Below, in pieces: positions 9,728 through 21,700 of a stretch of 64,000 nucleotides of DNA. A model generated the notes under the pieces. The model was not told the origin of the DNA. It did no database searches and was given only the letters and a program-made list of their open reading frames with translations. The stretch covers positions 26,491,465-26,555,464 of the forward strand of contig CM057464.1 of assembly GCA_030035585.1 (NCBI GenBank), in the 5' to 3' direction. This DNA comes from Dugong dugon. Taxonomy: Eukaryota; Chordata; Mammalia; Sirenia; Dugongidae. How positions within the stretch are numbered: position 1 is the stretch's first letter; each line of letters starts with the position of its first letter. A program made the position numbers and the translations under genes.

Positions 9728-10198
9728 TTTTTAGTGTTTTTTTTTTTGTGGTGCTGACGTTTTCTTTGTTCTTCTTACTCTCCTGTGCTGAGTTACTTTT
9801 GTTTGTGGATTTTGTTTTCATTTCTTTTGTTTTTGTAGGTTTTGTTTTTGCTGAGACTATGTTTTCCTCTTTATTTTTATGAGTATGTTTGTTAACTTTC
9901 TTTGTGTTTACCATGAATTTTACCCTTATGTTTCTAATTTTGAAGCAGTCCACCATTGCTTGGTATCGCCTTGCCTTCCTCTTTATTTGAAGGTTCTATA
10001 CCTATACCGTTTATTCCCTATTTTATTGTTTTGATGTTGTTGTCATTTACTGATTAACTTCTCTGAGTCTGTGTTGTATTTCTTTTGGTTTTGGGTAGTC
10101 CTTGAGCGTTCATTTCCTAGACTGGTATCTGGCTGGTACGATCCTGTGTCCTAGGTTCTGCCTGTGAGCTGAAGTTGTTTGTCCTCAGATCGAAGAAC
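9728..10198 (-). other. Long L1 inter-ORF spacer with a Lys/Thr-rich open frame
   Basis: About 470 bp separate the ORF1 stop from the ORF2 start, far more than the few dozen bases typical of human L1. A 122-codon minus-strand frame (9956-9588) covers half of it and runs 140 bp into ORF2 in another frame. It is low-complexity (Lys, Thr, Ser, Asn) and matches no domain I know. It probably reflects A-rich composition and not a gene. Confidence 0.6.
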
Positions 10199-11142
10199 TC
10201 ACTTTAATAATTCTTGTAAGTTTGGTTTGGCTTTTACATATTCCCTTAATTTCTGTTTATCTGGAAATGACCTAATTTCACCATCATATCTGAACAAGAG
10301 TTTTTCAGGATATATTATTCTTGGCTGGCAATTTTTTTCTTTCAAGATATTATGTATGTCATCCCATTGCCTTTCTGCCTACATGGTTTCTACCAAATAA
10401 AGTGAGCTTAGTCTTATTGTTTCTCCTCTGGATATGACTTCTTGTTTTTCATGAGCTGCTCTCAGGATTCTTTGTCTTTGGTTTTGGCGACTGTTATTAC
10501 GATATGCCTTGGTGATTTTCTTTTGGGGTCTAAATTATATGGGGTTTGTTGAACTTCTTAAATGGCCAGCTTTTCATCTTTCATGATATAGGGGAAGTTT
10601 TTTGTCAGCAGTTCTTGAAAGATCCTCTCTGTGTTTTCTGTTTCCTCCCCCTGTTCTGGAACTCCAATCACTTGTAGATTTTTCCTTTTGGTTGTATCAC
10701 ACATAACTCTCAGGGTCTCTTCATTTTAATTTGTTCTTTCTTCTGAGTTTTCCTGAAATGGTGGTATCCAAGTGTTTGTCTTCAATTCCATTGATCCTGT
10801 CTTCGACCATTTCAAAACTGCTTCTCAGCATTTCTATGACACCGTCCATTTCTGAAATCTTGTTGTTTATCTTTTGGATTTCTGGTTGTTGTTTTTTTAT
10901 AATTTCTAGTTGTGAAATTATTTTGGCTTTTTGTTCCTGCATTATTTTCCCGAATTCTTCCAATTTTTTGTTTGTATTTTCCATAAAATTCTAAATTTTT
11001 TCCTCATTTTTGTCTGCTTTTTGATTCAGCTCTTGGAGAATTGTGAGCATTAGAAATTTGAATTCCCTATCAGGCAGTTCTAGTGCATTTTCCTCCACTG
11101 GAAACTAATCTAGTGTATTATTATGGATAGCTACTGGTATTT
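10199..11142 (-). pseudogene. L1-ORF1: L1 ORF1 (RNA-binding chaperone), 5'-truncated and disrupted
   Basis: ORF1p forms coiled-coil trimers that package L1 RNA. The minus strand encodes a preserved N-terminal stretch (ELPDREFK, then a Q/E/K-rich coiled coil including 10984-10721). After it come the RRM-start word GVPE and the box PKRKSPRHIVI, then the C-terminal domain ending LQELLK with its TGA at 10199-10201. Stops interrupt it just upstream of the methionine at 10984 and within the RRM/CTD part. The first few dozen codons are missing because the satellite array begins there. Confidence 0.85.
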
Positions 11143-11680
11143 GAAAGCCTTGGTATGGAAAGGGAACTTTGCATAACAAGGAAGGAAGGTACTACTTGCT
11201 TTGAAAGGAAAACAGGCAGATTGTTTGCCTTCAGCTAGAGGATGGCAGAAGAAGTTCAGTTTTGCTGACTAAATGTTGTGTGCTTATCGCGAGCACGTAG
11301 ATTCTTCCCTGCCTCAAAGAGAAAGCAAGAGCTTGTTACTGTCAGTCTGAGGATGAACGGAGAACGATTCACTTGTTGTGTTAGAAAATCCCTCTGTGTT
11401 ACATGCCTAAGAAAGTTGCCTGTACATTCTCTACCTGGAAATAGTGTATGACTTTTCTCGCTTTCAAGTTGTTGAAGGTCTTCAGGGTTTATAGCATTCC
11501 GGGAGGCATTCTGTGCTGCCCGGCTGAAAACGCTTTACAGACGGTATCCCTAAAGGAGAAGGGAAACTGCGTTTCTCCCGTTCTGCAACACGGATGAGGC
11601 CAAACAGTAGTCGTGCTGAGTAAAAGCTTTGTTAGCAGGAAGAGTAAGTTCCCCTTTCACCACATGAAAGAGAAAGCAAA
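11143..11680 (+). repeat. Partial first satellite monomer at the L1 junction
   Basis: Begins mid-monomer at 'ggtatggaaagggaac'. The few bases before it ('gaaagcctt' against satellite 'gaatgccct') are alike, so the breakpoint is blurred by up to about 10 bp of microhomology. The front is B-like ('tactacttgctttgaaagg') and the later part A-like ('cgcgagcacgtagattc'), so even the edge monomer is a mosaic. Confidence 0.85.
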
Positions 11681-14600
11681 ATGCAGCGTTCTCCTTCAAG
11701 CTGCTTAACTGAAGCTACTGAAGTATTCAGTTATGTTAGAAGAAAGAGTCCGCCCAACAGAAGCTTCTTACTCAAACGTTCTATCATTGGGAGAAGACTG
11801 GAGAGTGTGGGCCTAGAAAGTATTGGAATGACCTGGTTTACAAAGGGAACTTTCCATAACAAGGAAGGAAGGTACTAATGGCTTTCCAAGCAAAACAGGC
11901 CGATTGCTTGCCTTCAGCTAGAGGATGGCAGAAGTTCAGTTTTGCTGACTAAACATTGTGTGCTTATCGCGAGCACGTAGATTCTTCCCTATCTGAAAGA
12001 GAAAGCAAGAGCTTGCTACTGTCAGTCTGAGTATGAACAGAGAACGATTCACTTGTTCTGTTAAAAAATCCCTCTGTGTTACATGCCTTAGAAAGTTACC
12101 TGTACATTCTCTACCTGGAAATAGTGTATGACTTTTCTCGCTTTCAAGTTGTTGAAGGCCTTCAGGGTTTATAGCATTCCTGGAGGCATTCTGTGCTGTC
12201 CGGCTGAAACCGCTTTACAGACGGTATCCCTAAAGGAGAAGGGAAACTCCTTTTCTCCCGTTCCACAGCAGGGATGAGGCCAAACAGTAGTCGTGCTGAG
12301 TAAAAGCTTTGTTAGAAGCAAGTGTAAGTTCCCCTTTCAGCACATGAAAGAGAAAGCAAATGCAGCGTTCTCCTTGAAGCTGCTTTCTGAAGCTACAGAA
12401 GTCTTCAGTTACCTTAGAAGAAACAGTCCTCCAACCAGAAGCTACTTTCTCAAATGTTCTGTCAGTGGGAGAAGACTGGAGAGTGCGGGCCTAGAAAGTA
12501 TAGGAATGCCCTGGTATGGAAAGGGAACTTTGCATAACAAGGAAGGAAGGTACTACTTGCTTTGAAAGGAAAACAGGCAGATTGTTTGCCTTCAGCTAGA
12601 GGATGGCAGAAGAAGTTCAGTTTTGCTGACTAAACCTTGTGTGCTTACCTCGAGCATGTAGCTTCTTCCCTGACTGAAGGAGAATGCAACAGCTTGTTAC
12701 TGAAAGTCTGAGGATGAACGGAGAACGATTCACTTGTTGTGTTAGAAAATCCCTCTGTGTTACATGCCTAAGAAAGTTGCCTGTACATTCTCTACCTGGA
12801 AATAGTGTATGACTTTTCTCCCTTTCAAGTTGTTGAAGGCGTTCAGGGTTTCTAGCATTCCGGGAGGCATTCTGTGCTGCCCGGCTGAATACCGCTTTAT
12901 AGACGGTATCCCTAAAGGAGAAGGGAAACTGCGTTTCTCCCGTTCTGCAACACGGATGAGGCCAAACAGTAGTCGTGCTGAGTAAAAGCTTTGTTAGCAG
13001 GAAGAGTAAGTTCCCCTTTCACCACATGAAAGAGAAAGCAAAATGCAGCGTTCTCCTTCAAGGTGCTTAACTGAAGATACTGAAGTATTCAGTTATGTTA
13101 GAAGAAAGAGTCCGCCCAACAGAAGCTTCTTTCTCAAACGTTCTATCATTGGGAGAAGACTGGAGAGTGTGGGCCTAGAAAGTATTGGAATGACCTGGTT
13201 TACAAAGGGAACTTTGCATAACAAGGAAGGAAGGTACTAATGGCTTTCCAAGCAAAACAGGCCTATTGCTTGCCTTCAGCTAGAGGATGGCAGAAGTTCA
13301 GTTTTGCTGACTAAACATTGTGTGCTTATCGCGAGCACGTAGATTCTTCCCTGCCTGAAAGAGAAAGCAAGAGCTTGCTACTGTCAGTCTGAGTATGAAC
13401 AGAGAACGATTCACTTGTTCTGTTAAAAAATCCCTCTGTGTTACATGCCTTAGAAAGTTGCCTGTACATTCTCTACCTGGAAATAGTGTATGACTTTTCT
13501 CGCTTTCAAGTTGTTGAAGGCCTTCAGGGTTTATAGCATTCCGGGAGGCATTCTGTGCTGCCCGGCTGAAACCGCTTTACAGACGGTATCCCTAAAGGAG
13601 AAGGGAAACTGCGTTTCTCCCGTTCTGCAACACGGATGAGGCCAAACAGTAGTCGTGCTGAGTAAAAGCTTTGTTAGAAGCAAGTGTAAGTTCCCCTTTC
13701 AGCACATGAAAGAGAAAGCAAATGCAGCGTTCTCCTTGAAGCTGCTTTCTGAAGCTACAGAAGTCTTCAGTTACCTTAGAAGAAACAGTCCTCCAACCAG
13801 AAGCTACTTTCTCAAATGTTCTGTCAGTGGGAGAAGACTGGAGAGTGCGGGCCTAGAAAGTATAGGAATGCCCTGGTATGGAAAGGGAACTTTGCATAAC
13901 AAGGAAGGAAGGTACTACTTGCTTTGAAAGGAAAACAGGCAGATTGTTTGCCTTCAGCTAGAGGATGGGAGAAGAAGTTCAGTTTTGCTGACTAAACCTT
14001 GTGTGCTTACCGCGAGCATGTAGCTTCTTCCCTGACTGAAGGAGAATGCAAGAGCTTGTTACTGTCAGTCTGAGGATGAACGGAGAACGATTCACTTGTT
14101 GTGTTAGAAAATCCCTCTGTGTTACATGCCTAAGAAAGTTGCCTGTACATTCTCTACCTGGAAATAGTGTATGACTTTTCTCGCTTTCAAGTTGTTGAAG
14201 GCGTTCAGGGTTTCTAGCATTCCGGGAGGCATTCTGTACTGCCCGGCTGAATACCGCTTTATAGACGGTATCCCTAAAGGAGAAGGGAAACTGCGTTTCT
14301 CCCGTTCTGCAACACGGATGAGGCCAAACAGTAGTCGTGCTGAGTAAAAGCTTTGTTAGCAGGAAGAGTAAGTTCCCCTTTCACCACATGAAAGAGAAAG
14401 CAAAATGCAGCGTTCTCCTTCAAGGTGCTTAACTGAAGCTACTGAAGTATTCAGTTATGTTAGAAGAAAGAGTCCGCCCAACAGAAGCTTCTTTCTCAAA
14501 CGTTCTATCATTGGGAGAAGACTGGAGAGTGTGGGCCTAGAAAGTATTGGAATGATGTGGTTTACAAAGGGAACTTTCCATAACAAGGAAGGAAGGTACT

Positions 14601-15765
14601 AATGGCTTTCCAAGCAAAACAGGCCGAATGCTTGCCTTCAGCTAGAGGATGGCAGAAGTTCAGTTTTGCTGACTAAACATTGTGTGCTTATCGCGAGCAC
14701 GTAGATTCTTCCCTGCCTCATAGAGAAAGCAAGAGCTTGCTACTGTCAGTCTGAGTATGAACAGAGAATGATTCACTTGTTCTGTTAAAAAATCCCTCTG
14801 TGTTACATGCCTTAGAAAGTTGCCTGTACATTCTCTACCTGGAAATAGTGTATGACTTTTCTCGCTTTCAAGTTGTTGAAGGCCTTCAGGGTTTATAGCA
14901 TTCCGGGAGGCATTCTGTGCTGCCCGGCTGAAACCGCTTTAAAGATGGTATCCCTAAAGGAGAAGGGAAACTGCTTTTCTCCCGTTCCACAGCAGGGATG
15001 AGGCCAAACAGTAGTCGTGCTGAGTAAAAGCTTTGTTAGAAGCAAGTGTAAGTTCCCCTTTCAGCACATGAAAGAGAAAGCAAATGCAGTGTTCTCCTTG
15101 AAGCTGCTTTCTGAAGCTACAGAAGTCTTCAGTTACCTTAGAAGAAACAGTCCTCCAACCAGAAGCTACTTTCACAAATGTTCTATCAGTGGGAGAAGAC
15201 TGCAGAGTGCGGGCCTAGAAAGTATAGGAATGCCCTGGTATGGAAAGGGAACTTTGCATAACAAGGAAGGAAGGTACTACTTGCTTTGAAAGGAAAACAG
15301 GCAGATTGTTTGCCTTCAGCTAGAGGATGGCAGAAGAAGTTCAGTTTTGCTGACTAAACCTTGTGTGCTTACCTCGAGCATGTAGCTTCTTCCCTGACTG
15401 AAGGAGAATGCAACAGCTTGTTACTGAAAGTCTGAGGATGAACGGAGAACGATTCACTTGTTGTGTTAGAAAATCCCTCTGTGTTACATGCCTAAGAAAG
15501 TTGCCTGTACATTCTCTACCTGGAAATAGTGTATGACTTTTCTCGCTTTCAAGTTGTTGAAGGCCTTTAGGGTTTATAGCATTCCGGGAGGCATTCTGTG
15601 CTGCCCGACTGAAACCGCTTTACAGACGGTATCCCTAAAGGAGAAGGGAAACTGCGTTTCTCCCGTTCGGCAACAGGGATGAGGCCCAACAGTAGTCGTG
15701 CTGAGTAAAAGCTTTGTTAGCAGGAAGAGTAAGTTCCCCTTTCACCACATGAAAGAGAAAGCAAA
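11681..15765 (+). repeat. Satellite domain I: three homogeneous A-B dimers (1362 bp)
   Basis: Monomer starts at 11681, 12360, 13043, 13722, 14405 and 15084. A monomers (11681, 13043, 14405) read 'gctgcttaactgaag' or 'ggtgcttaactgaag' and 'gagtccgcccaacag'. B monomers (12360, 13722, 15084) read 'gctgctttctgaag' and 'cagtcctccaaccag'. The dimer period is exactly 1362 bp twice, with only scattered differences. Confidence 0.95.
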
Positions 15766-18700
15766 ATGCAGCGTTCTCCTTCAAGCTGCTTAACTGAATC
15801 TACTGAAGTATTCAGTTATGTTAGAAGAAAGAGTCCGCCCAACAGAAGCTGCTTTCTCAAATGTTGCATCATTCGGAGAAGTCTGGAGAGTGTGGGCCTA
15901 GAAAGTATTGGAATGACCTGGTTTACAAAGGGAACTTTGCATAACAAGGAAGGAAGGTACTACTTGCTTTGAAAGGAAAACAGGCAGATTGTTTGCTTTC
16001 AGCTAGAAGATGGCAGAATTTCAGTTTTGCTGACTAAACTTTGTGTGCTTATCGAGAGCACGTAGATATTTCCCTGCCTGAAAGAGAAACCAAGAGCTTG
16101 TTACTGTCAGTCTGAGGATGAACGGAGAACGATTCACTTGTTGTGTTAGAAAATCCCACTGTGTTATATGCCTAAGAAAGTTGCCTGTACATTCTCTACC
16201 TTGAAATAGTGTATGACTTTTCTCGATTTCAAGTTGTTGAAGGCCTTCAGGGTTTATAGCATTCCGGGAGGCATTCTGTGCTGCCCGGCTGAATAGCGCT
16301 TTATAGACGGTATCCCTAAAGGAGAAGGGAAACTGCGTTTCTCCCGTTCGGCAACACGGATGAGGCCAAACAGTAGTCGTGCTGAGTAAAAGCTTTGTTA
16401 GAAGCAAGTGTAAGTTCCCCTTTCACCACATGAAAGAGAAAGCAAATGCAGCGTTCTCCTTGAAGCTGCTTTCTGAAGCTACAGAAGTCTTCAATTACCT
16501 TAGAAGAAACAGTCCTCCAACCAGAAGCTACTTTCTCTAATGTTCTGTCAGTGGGAGAAGACTAGAGAGTGCGGGTCTAGAAAGTACAGGAATGCCCTGG
16601 TATGGAAAGGGAACTTTGCATAACAAGGAAGGAAGGTACTACTTGCTTTGAAAGGAAAACAGGCAGATTGTTTGCCTTCAGCTAGAGGATGGCAGAAGAA
16701 GTTCAGTTTTGCTGACTAAACCTTGTGTGCTTACCGCGAGCATGTAGCTTCTTCCCTGACTGAAGGAGAATGCAAGAGCTTGTTACTGTCAGTATGAGGA
16801 TGAACGGAGAACGATTCACTTGTTGTGTTAGAAAATCCCTCTGTGTTACATGCCTAAGAAAGTTGCCTGTACATTCTCTACCTGGAAATAGTGTATGACT
16901 TTTCTCCCTTTCAAGTTGTTGAAGGCGTTCAGGGTTTCTAGCATTCCGGGAGGCATTCTGTGCTGCCCGGCTGAATACCGCTTTATAGACGGTATCCCTA
17001 AAGGAGAAGGGAAACTGCGTTTCTCCTGTTCTGCAACACGGATGAGGCCAAACAGTAGTCGTGCTGAGTAAAAGCTTTAGTTAGCAGGAAGAGTAAGTTC
17101 CCCTTTCACCACATGAAAGAGAAAGCAAAATGCAGCGTTCTCCTTCAAGCTGCTTAACTGAAGCTACTGAAGTATTCAGTTATGTTAGAAGAAAGAGTCC
17201 CCCAACAGAAGCTGCTTTCTCAAATGTTGTATCATTCGGAGAAGACTGGAGAGTGTGGGCCTAGAAAGTATTGGAATGACCTGGTTTACAAAAGGGAACG
17301 TTCCATAACAAGGAAGGAAGGTACTAATGGCGATCGAAGCAAAACAGGCCGATTGCTTGCCTTCAGCTAGAGGATGGCAGAAGAAGTTCAGTTTTGCTGA
17401 CTAAATGTTGTGTGCTTATCGCGAGCACGTAGATTCTTCCCTGCCTCATAGAGAAAGCAAGAGCTTGTTACTGTCAGTCTGAGGATGAACGGAGAACGAT
17501 TCACTTGTTGTGTTAGAAAATCCCTCTGTGTTATATGCCTAAGAAAGTTGCCTGTACATTCTCTACCTGGAAATAGTGTATGACTTTTCTCGCTTTCAAG
17601 TTGTTGAAGGTCTTCAGGGTTTATAGCATTCCGGGAGGCATTCTGTGCTGCCCGGCTGAAACCGCTTTACAGACGTTATACCTAAAGGAGAAGGGAAACT
17701 GCGTTTCTCCCGTTCGGCAACACGGATGAGGCCAAACAGTAGTCTTGCTGAGTAAAAGCTTTGTTAGAAGCAAGTGTAAGTTCCCCTTTCAGCACATGAA
17801 ACAGAAAGCAAATGCAGCTTTCTCCTTGAAGCTGCTTTCTGAAGCTACAGAAGTCTTCAGTTACCTTAGAAAAACAGTCCTCCAACCAGAAGCTACTTTC
17901 TCTAATGTTCTGTCAGTGGGAGAAGACTGGAGAGTGCGGGTCTAGAAAGTACAGGAATGCCCTGGTATGGAAAGGGAACTTTGCATAACAAGGAAGGAAG
18001 GTACTACTTGCTTTGAAAGGAAAACAGGCAGATTGTTTGCCTTCAGCTAGAGGATGGCAGAAGAAGTTCAGTTTTGCTGACTAAACCTTGTGTGCTTACC
18101 GCGAGCATGTAGCTTCTTCCCTGACTGAAGGAGAATGCAAGAGCTTGTTACTGTCAGTCTGAGGATGAACGGAGAACGATTCACTTGTTGTGTTAGAAAA
18201 TCCCTCTGTGTTACATGCCTAAGAAAGTTGCCTGTACATTCTCTACCTGGAAATAGTGTATGATTTTTCTCCCTTTCAAGTTGTTGAAGGCGTTCAGGGT
18301 TTCTAGCATTCCGGGAGGCATTCTGTGCTGCCCGGCTGAATACCGCTTTATAGACGGTATCCCTAAAGGAGAAGGGAAACTGCGTTTCTCCTGTTCTGCA
18401 ACACGGATGAGGCCAAACAGTAGTCGTGCTGAGTAAAAGCTTTAGTTAGCAGGATGAGTAAGTTCCCCTTTCACCACATGAAAGAGAAAGCAAAATGCAG
18501 CGTTCTCCTTCAAGCTGCTTAACTGAAGCTACTGAAGTATTCACTTATGTTAGAAGAAAGAGTCCCCCAACAGAAGCTGCTTTCTCAAATGTTGTATCAT
18601 TCGGAGAAGACTGGAGAGTGTGGGCCTAGAAAGTATTGGAATGACCTGGTTTACAAAAGGGAACGTTCCATAACAAGGAAGGAAGGTACTAATGGCGATC

Positions 18701-21700
18701 GAAGCAAAACAGGCCGATTGCTTGCCTTCAGCTAGAGGATGGCAGAAGAAGTTCAGTTTTGCTGACTAAATGTTGTGTGCTTATCGCGAGCACGTAGATT
18801 CTTCCCTGCCTCATAGAGAAAGCAAGAGCTTGTTACTGTCAGTCTGAGGATGAACGGAGAACGATTCACTTGTTGTGTTAGAAAATCCCTCTGTGTTATA
18901 TGCCTAAGAAAGTTGCCTGTACATTCTCTACCTGGAAATAGTGTATGACTTTTCTCGCTTTCAAGTTCTTGAAGGTCTTCAGGGTTTATAGCATTCCGGG
19001 AGGCATTCTGTGCTGCCCGGCTGAAACCGCTTTACAGACGTTATACCTAAAGGAGAAGGGAAACTGCGTTTCTCCCGTTCGGCAACACGGATGAGGCCAA
19101 ACAGTAGTCTTGCTGAGTAAAAGCTTTGTTAGAAGCAAGTGTAAGTTCCCCTTTCAGCACATGAAACAGAAAGCAAATGCAGCTTTCTCCTTGAAGCTGC
19201 TTTCTGAAGCTACAGAAGTCTTCAGTTACCTTAGAAGAAACAGTCCTCCAACCAGAAGCTACTTTCTCTAATGTTCTGTCAGTGGGAGAAGACTGGAGAG
19301 TGCGGGTCTAGAAAGTACAGGAATGCCCTGGTATGGAAAGGGAACTTTGCATAACAAGGAAGGAAGGTACTACTTGCTTTGAAAGGAAAACAGGCAGATT
19401 GTTTGCCTTCAGCTAGAGGATGGCAGAAGAAGTTCAGTTTTGCTGACTAAACCTTGTGTGCTTACCGCGAGCATGTAGCTTCTTCCCTGACTGAAGGAGA
19501 ATGCAAGAGCTTGTTACTGTCAGTCTGAGGATGAACGGAGAACGATTCACTTGTTGTGTTAGAAAATCCCTCTGTGTTACATGCCTAAGAAAGTTGCCTG
19601 TACATTCTCTACCTGGAAATAGTGTATGACTTTTCTCCCTTTCAAGTTGTTGAAGGCGTTCAGGGTTTCTAGCATTCCGGGAGGCATTCTGTGCTGCCCG
19701 GCTGAATACCGCTTTATAGACGGTATCCCTAAAGGAGAAGGGAAACTGCGTTTCTCCTGTTCTGCAACACGGATGAGGCCAAACAGTAGTCCTGCTGAGT
19801 AAAAGCTTTGTTAGCAGGAAGAGTAAGTTCCGCTTTCACCACTTGAAAGAGAAAGCAAAATGCAGCGTTCTCCTTCAAGCTGCTTAACTGAAGCTACTGA
19901 AGTATTCATTTATGTTAGAAGAAAGAGTCCGCCCAACAGAAGCTGCTTTCTCAAATGTTCTATCATTGGGAGAAGACTGGAGAGTGTGGGCCTAGAAAGT
20001 ATTGGAATGACCTGGTTTACAAAGGGAACTTTGCATAACAAGGAAGGAAGGTACTACTTGCTTTGAAAGGAAAACAGGCAGATTGTTTGCTTTCAGCTAG
20101 AGGATGGCAGAATTTCAGTTTTGCTGACTAAACCTTGTGTGCTTACCGCGAGCATGTAGCTTCTTCCCTGACTGAAGGAGAATGCAAGAGCTTGTTACTG
20201 TCAGTCTGAGGATGAACGGAGAACGATTCACTTGTTGTGTTAAAAAATCCCTCTGTGTTATATGCCTAAGAAAGTTGCCTGTACATTCTCTACCTGGAAA
20301 TAGTGTATGACTTTTCTCGCTTTCAAGTTGTTGAAGGTCTTCAGGGTTTATAGCATTCCGGGAGGCATTCTGTGCTGCCCGGCTGAAACCGCTTTACAGA
20401 CGTTATACCTAAAGGAGAAGGGAAACTGCGTTTCTCCCGTTCGGCAACACGGATGAGGCCAAACAGTAGTCTTGCTGAGTAAAAGCTTTGTTAGAAGCAA
20501 GTGTAAGTTCCCCTTTCAGCACATGAAACAGAAAGCAAATGCAGCTTTCTCCTTGAAGCTGCTTTCTGAAGCTACAGAAGTCTTCAGTTACCTTAGAAGA
20601 AACAGTCCTCCAACCAGAAGCTACTTTCTCTAATGTTCTGTCAGTGGGAGAAGACTGGAGAGTGCGGGTCTAGAAAGTACAGGAATGCCCTGGTATGGAA
20701 AGGGAACTTTGCATAACAAGGAAGGAAGGTACTACTTGCTTTGAAAGGAAAACAGGCAGATTGTTTGCCTTCAGCTAGAGGATGGCAGAAGAAGTTCAGT
20801 TTTGCTGACTAAACCTTGTGTGCTTACCGCGAGCATGTAGCTTCTTCCCTGACTGAAGGAGAATGCAAGAGCTTGTTACTGTCAGTCTGAGGATGAACGG
20901 AGAACGATTCACTTGTTGTGTTAGAAAATCCCTCTGTGTTACATGCCTAAGAAAGTTGCCTGTACATTCTCTACCTGGAAATAGTGTATGACTTTTCTCG
21001 CTTTCAAGTTGTTGAAGGCCTTTAGGGTTTATAGCATTCCGGGAGGCATTCTGTGCTGCCCGACTGAAACCGCTTTACAGACGGTATCCCTAAAGGAGAA
21101 GGGAAACTGCGTTTCTCCCGTTCGGCAACAGGGATGAGGCCCAACAGTAGTCGTGCTGAGTAAAAGCTTTGTTAGCAGGAAGAGTAAGTTCCCCTTTCAC
21201 CACATGAAAGAGAAAGCAAAATGCAGCGTTCTCCTTCAAGCTGCTTAACTGAATCTACTGAAGTATTCAGTTATGTTAGAAGAAAGAGTCCGCCCAACAG
21301 AAGCTGCTTTCTCAAATGTTGCATCATTCGGAGAAGTCTGGAGAGTGTGGGCCTAGAAAGTATTGGAATGACCTGGTTTACAAAGGGAACTTTGCATAAC
21401 AAGGAAGGAAGGTACTACTTGCTTTGAAAGGAAAACAGGCAGATTGTTTGCTTTCAGCTAGAAGATGGCAGAATTTCAGTTTTGCTGACTAAACTTTGTG
21501 TGCTTATCGAGAGCACGTAGATATTTCCCTGCCTGAAAGAGAAACCAAGAGCTTGTTACTGTCAGTCTGAGGATGAACGGAGAACGATTCACTTGTTGTG
21601 TTAGAAAATCCCACTGTGTTATATGCCTAAGAAAGTTGCCTGTACATTCTCTACCTTGAAATAGTGTATGACTTTTCTCGATTTCAAGTTGTTGAAGGCC

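Larger units (their letters stand above)
4741..11142 (-). mobile_element. Afrotherian-type L1 retrotransposon, about 6.4 kb, 5' end lost at the satellite junction
   Basis: Non-LTR retrotransposon on the minus strand. A degenerate T-rich stretch (about 4741-4776) marks the old poly(A) tail. It is followed on the plus strand by the 3' UTR, ORF2, an inter-ORF spacer and ORF1. ORF1 is cut in its N-terminal coiled-coil region where the satellite begins, and the 5' UTR is missing. Multiple frameshifts and stops in both ORFs show that it is dead. Because the 3' end lies cleanly in an L2 while the 5' side runs into satellite rather than the rest of that L2, the 5' boundary looks like a rearrangement breakpoint and not ordinary 5' truncation. 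Confidence 0.9.

Noticed and set aside
9588..9956. Stand-alone 122-codon gene in the L1 spacer
   Set aside because: It is low-complexity Lys/Thr/Ser/Asn, partly overlaps ORF2 in another frame, and lies in an A-rich strand. No domain is recognisable.
11580..11600. CENP-B box candidate around the '...gttcggcaacacgg' and '...gttctgcaacacgg' site in each monomer
   Set aside because: The CENP-B core needs TTCG, then 7 bases, then CGGG, with a fixed A. Here the spacing is one base short, the second half is CGGA, and most monomers have TTCT. The other CGGG sites in the monomer also fail the core.
11681..11878. 65-92 codon plus-strand frames starting 'MQRSP', 'MQHPP' or 'MLSKS' in almost every monomer
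   Set aside because: These are chance frames at a fixed monomer position. No codon-level conservation is apparent, and P, Q and S monomers alter or break them.
11666..12010. Possible half-monomer (about 340 bp) internal duplication, because 'gaaagagaaagcaa' occurs twice per monomer
   Set aside because: Beyond this word and a nearby 'gttag' the two halves do not align by eye. It is probably a coincidental purine-rich word.
16021..16407. 128-codon minus-strand open frame in the satellite, recurring near 21476, 33081, 38550, 44020, 47441, 56323 and 61790
   Set aside because: It recurs because the monomer is homogenised. Frames stop within each monomer, lengths change with 1-bp indels between classes, and the peptide resembles no family I know.
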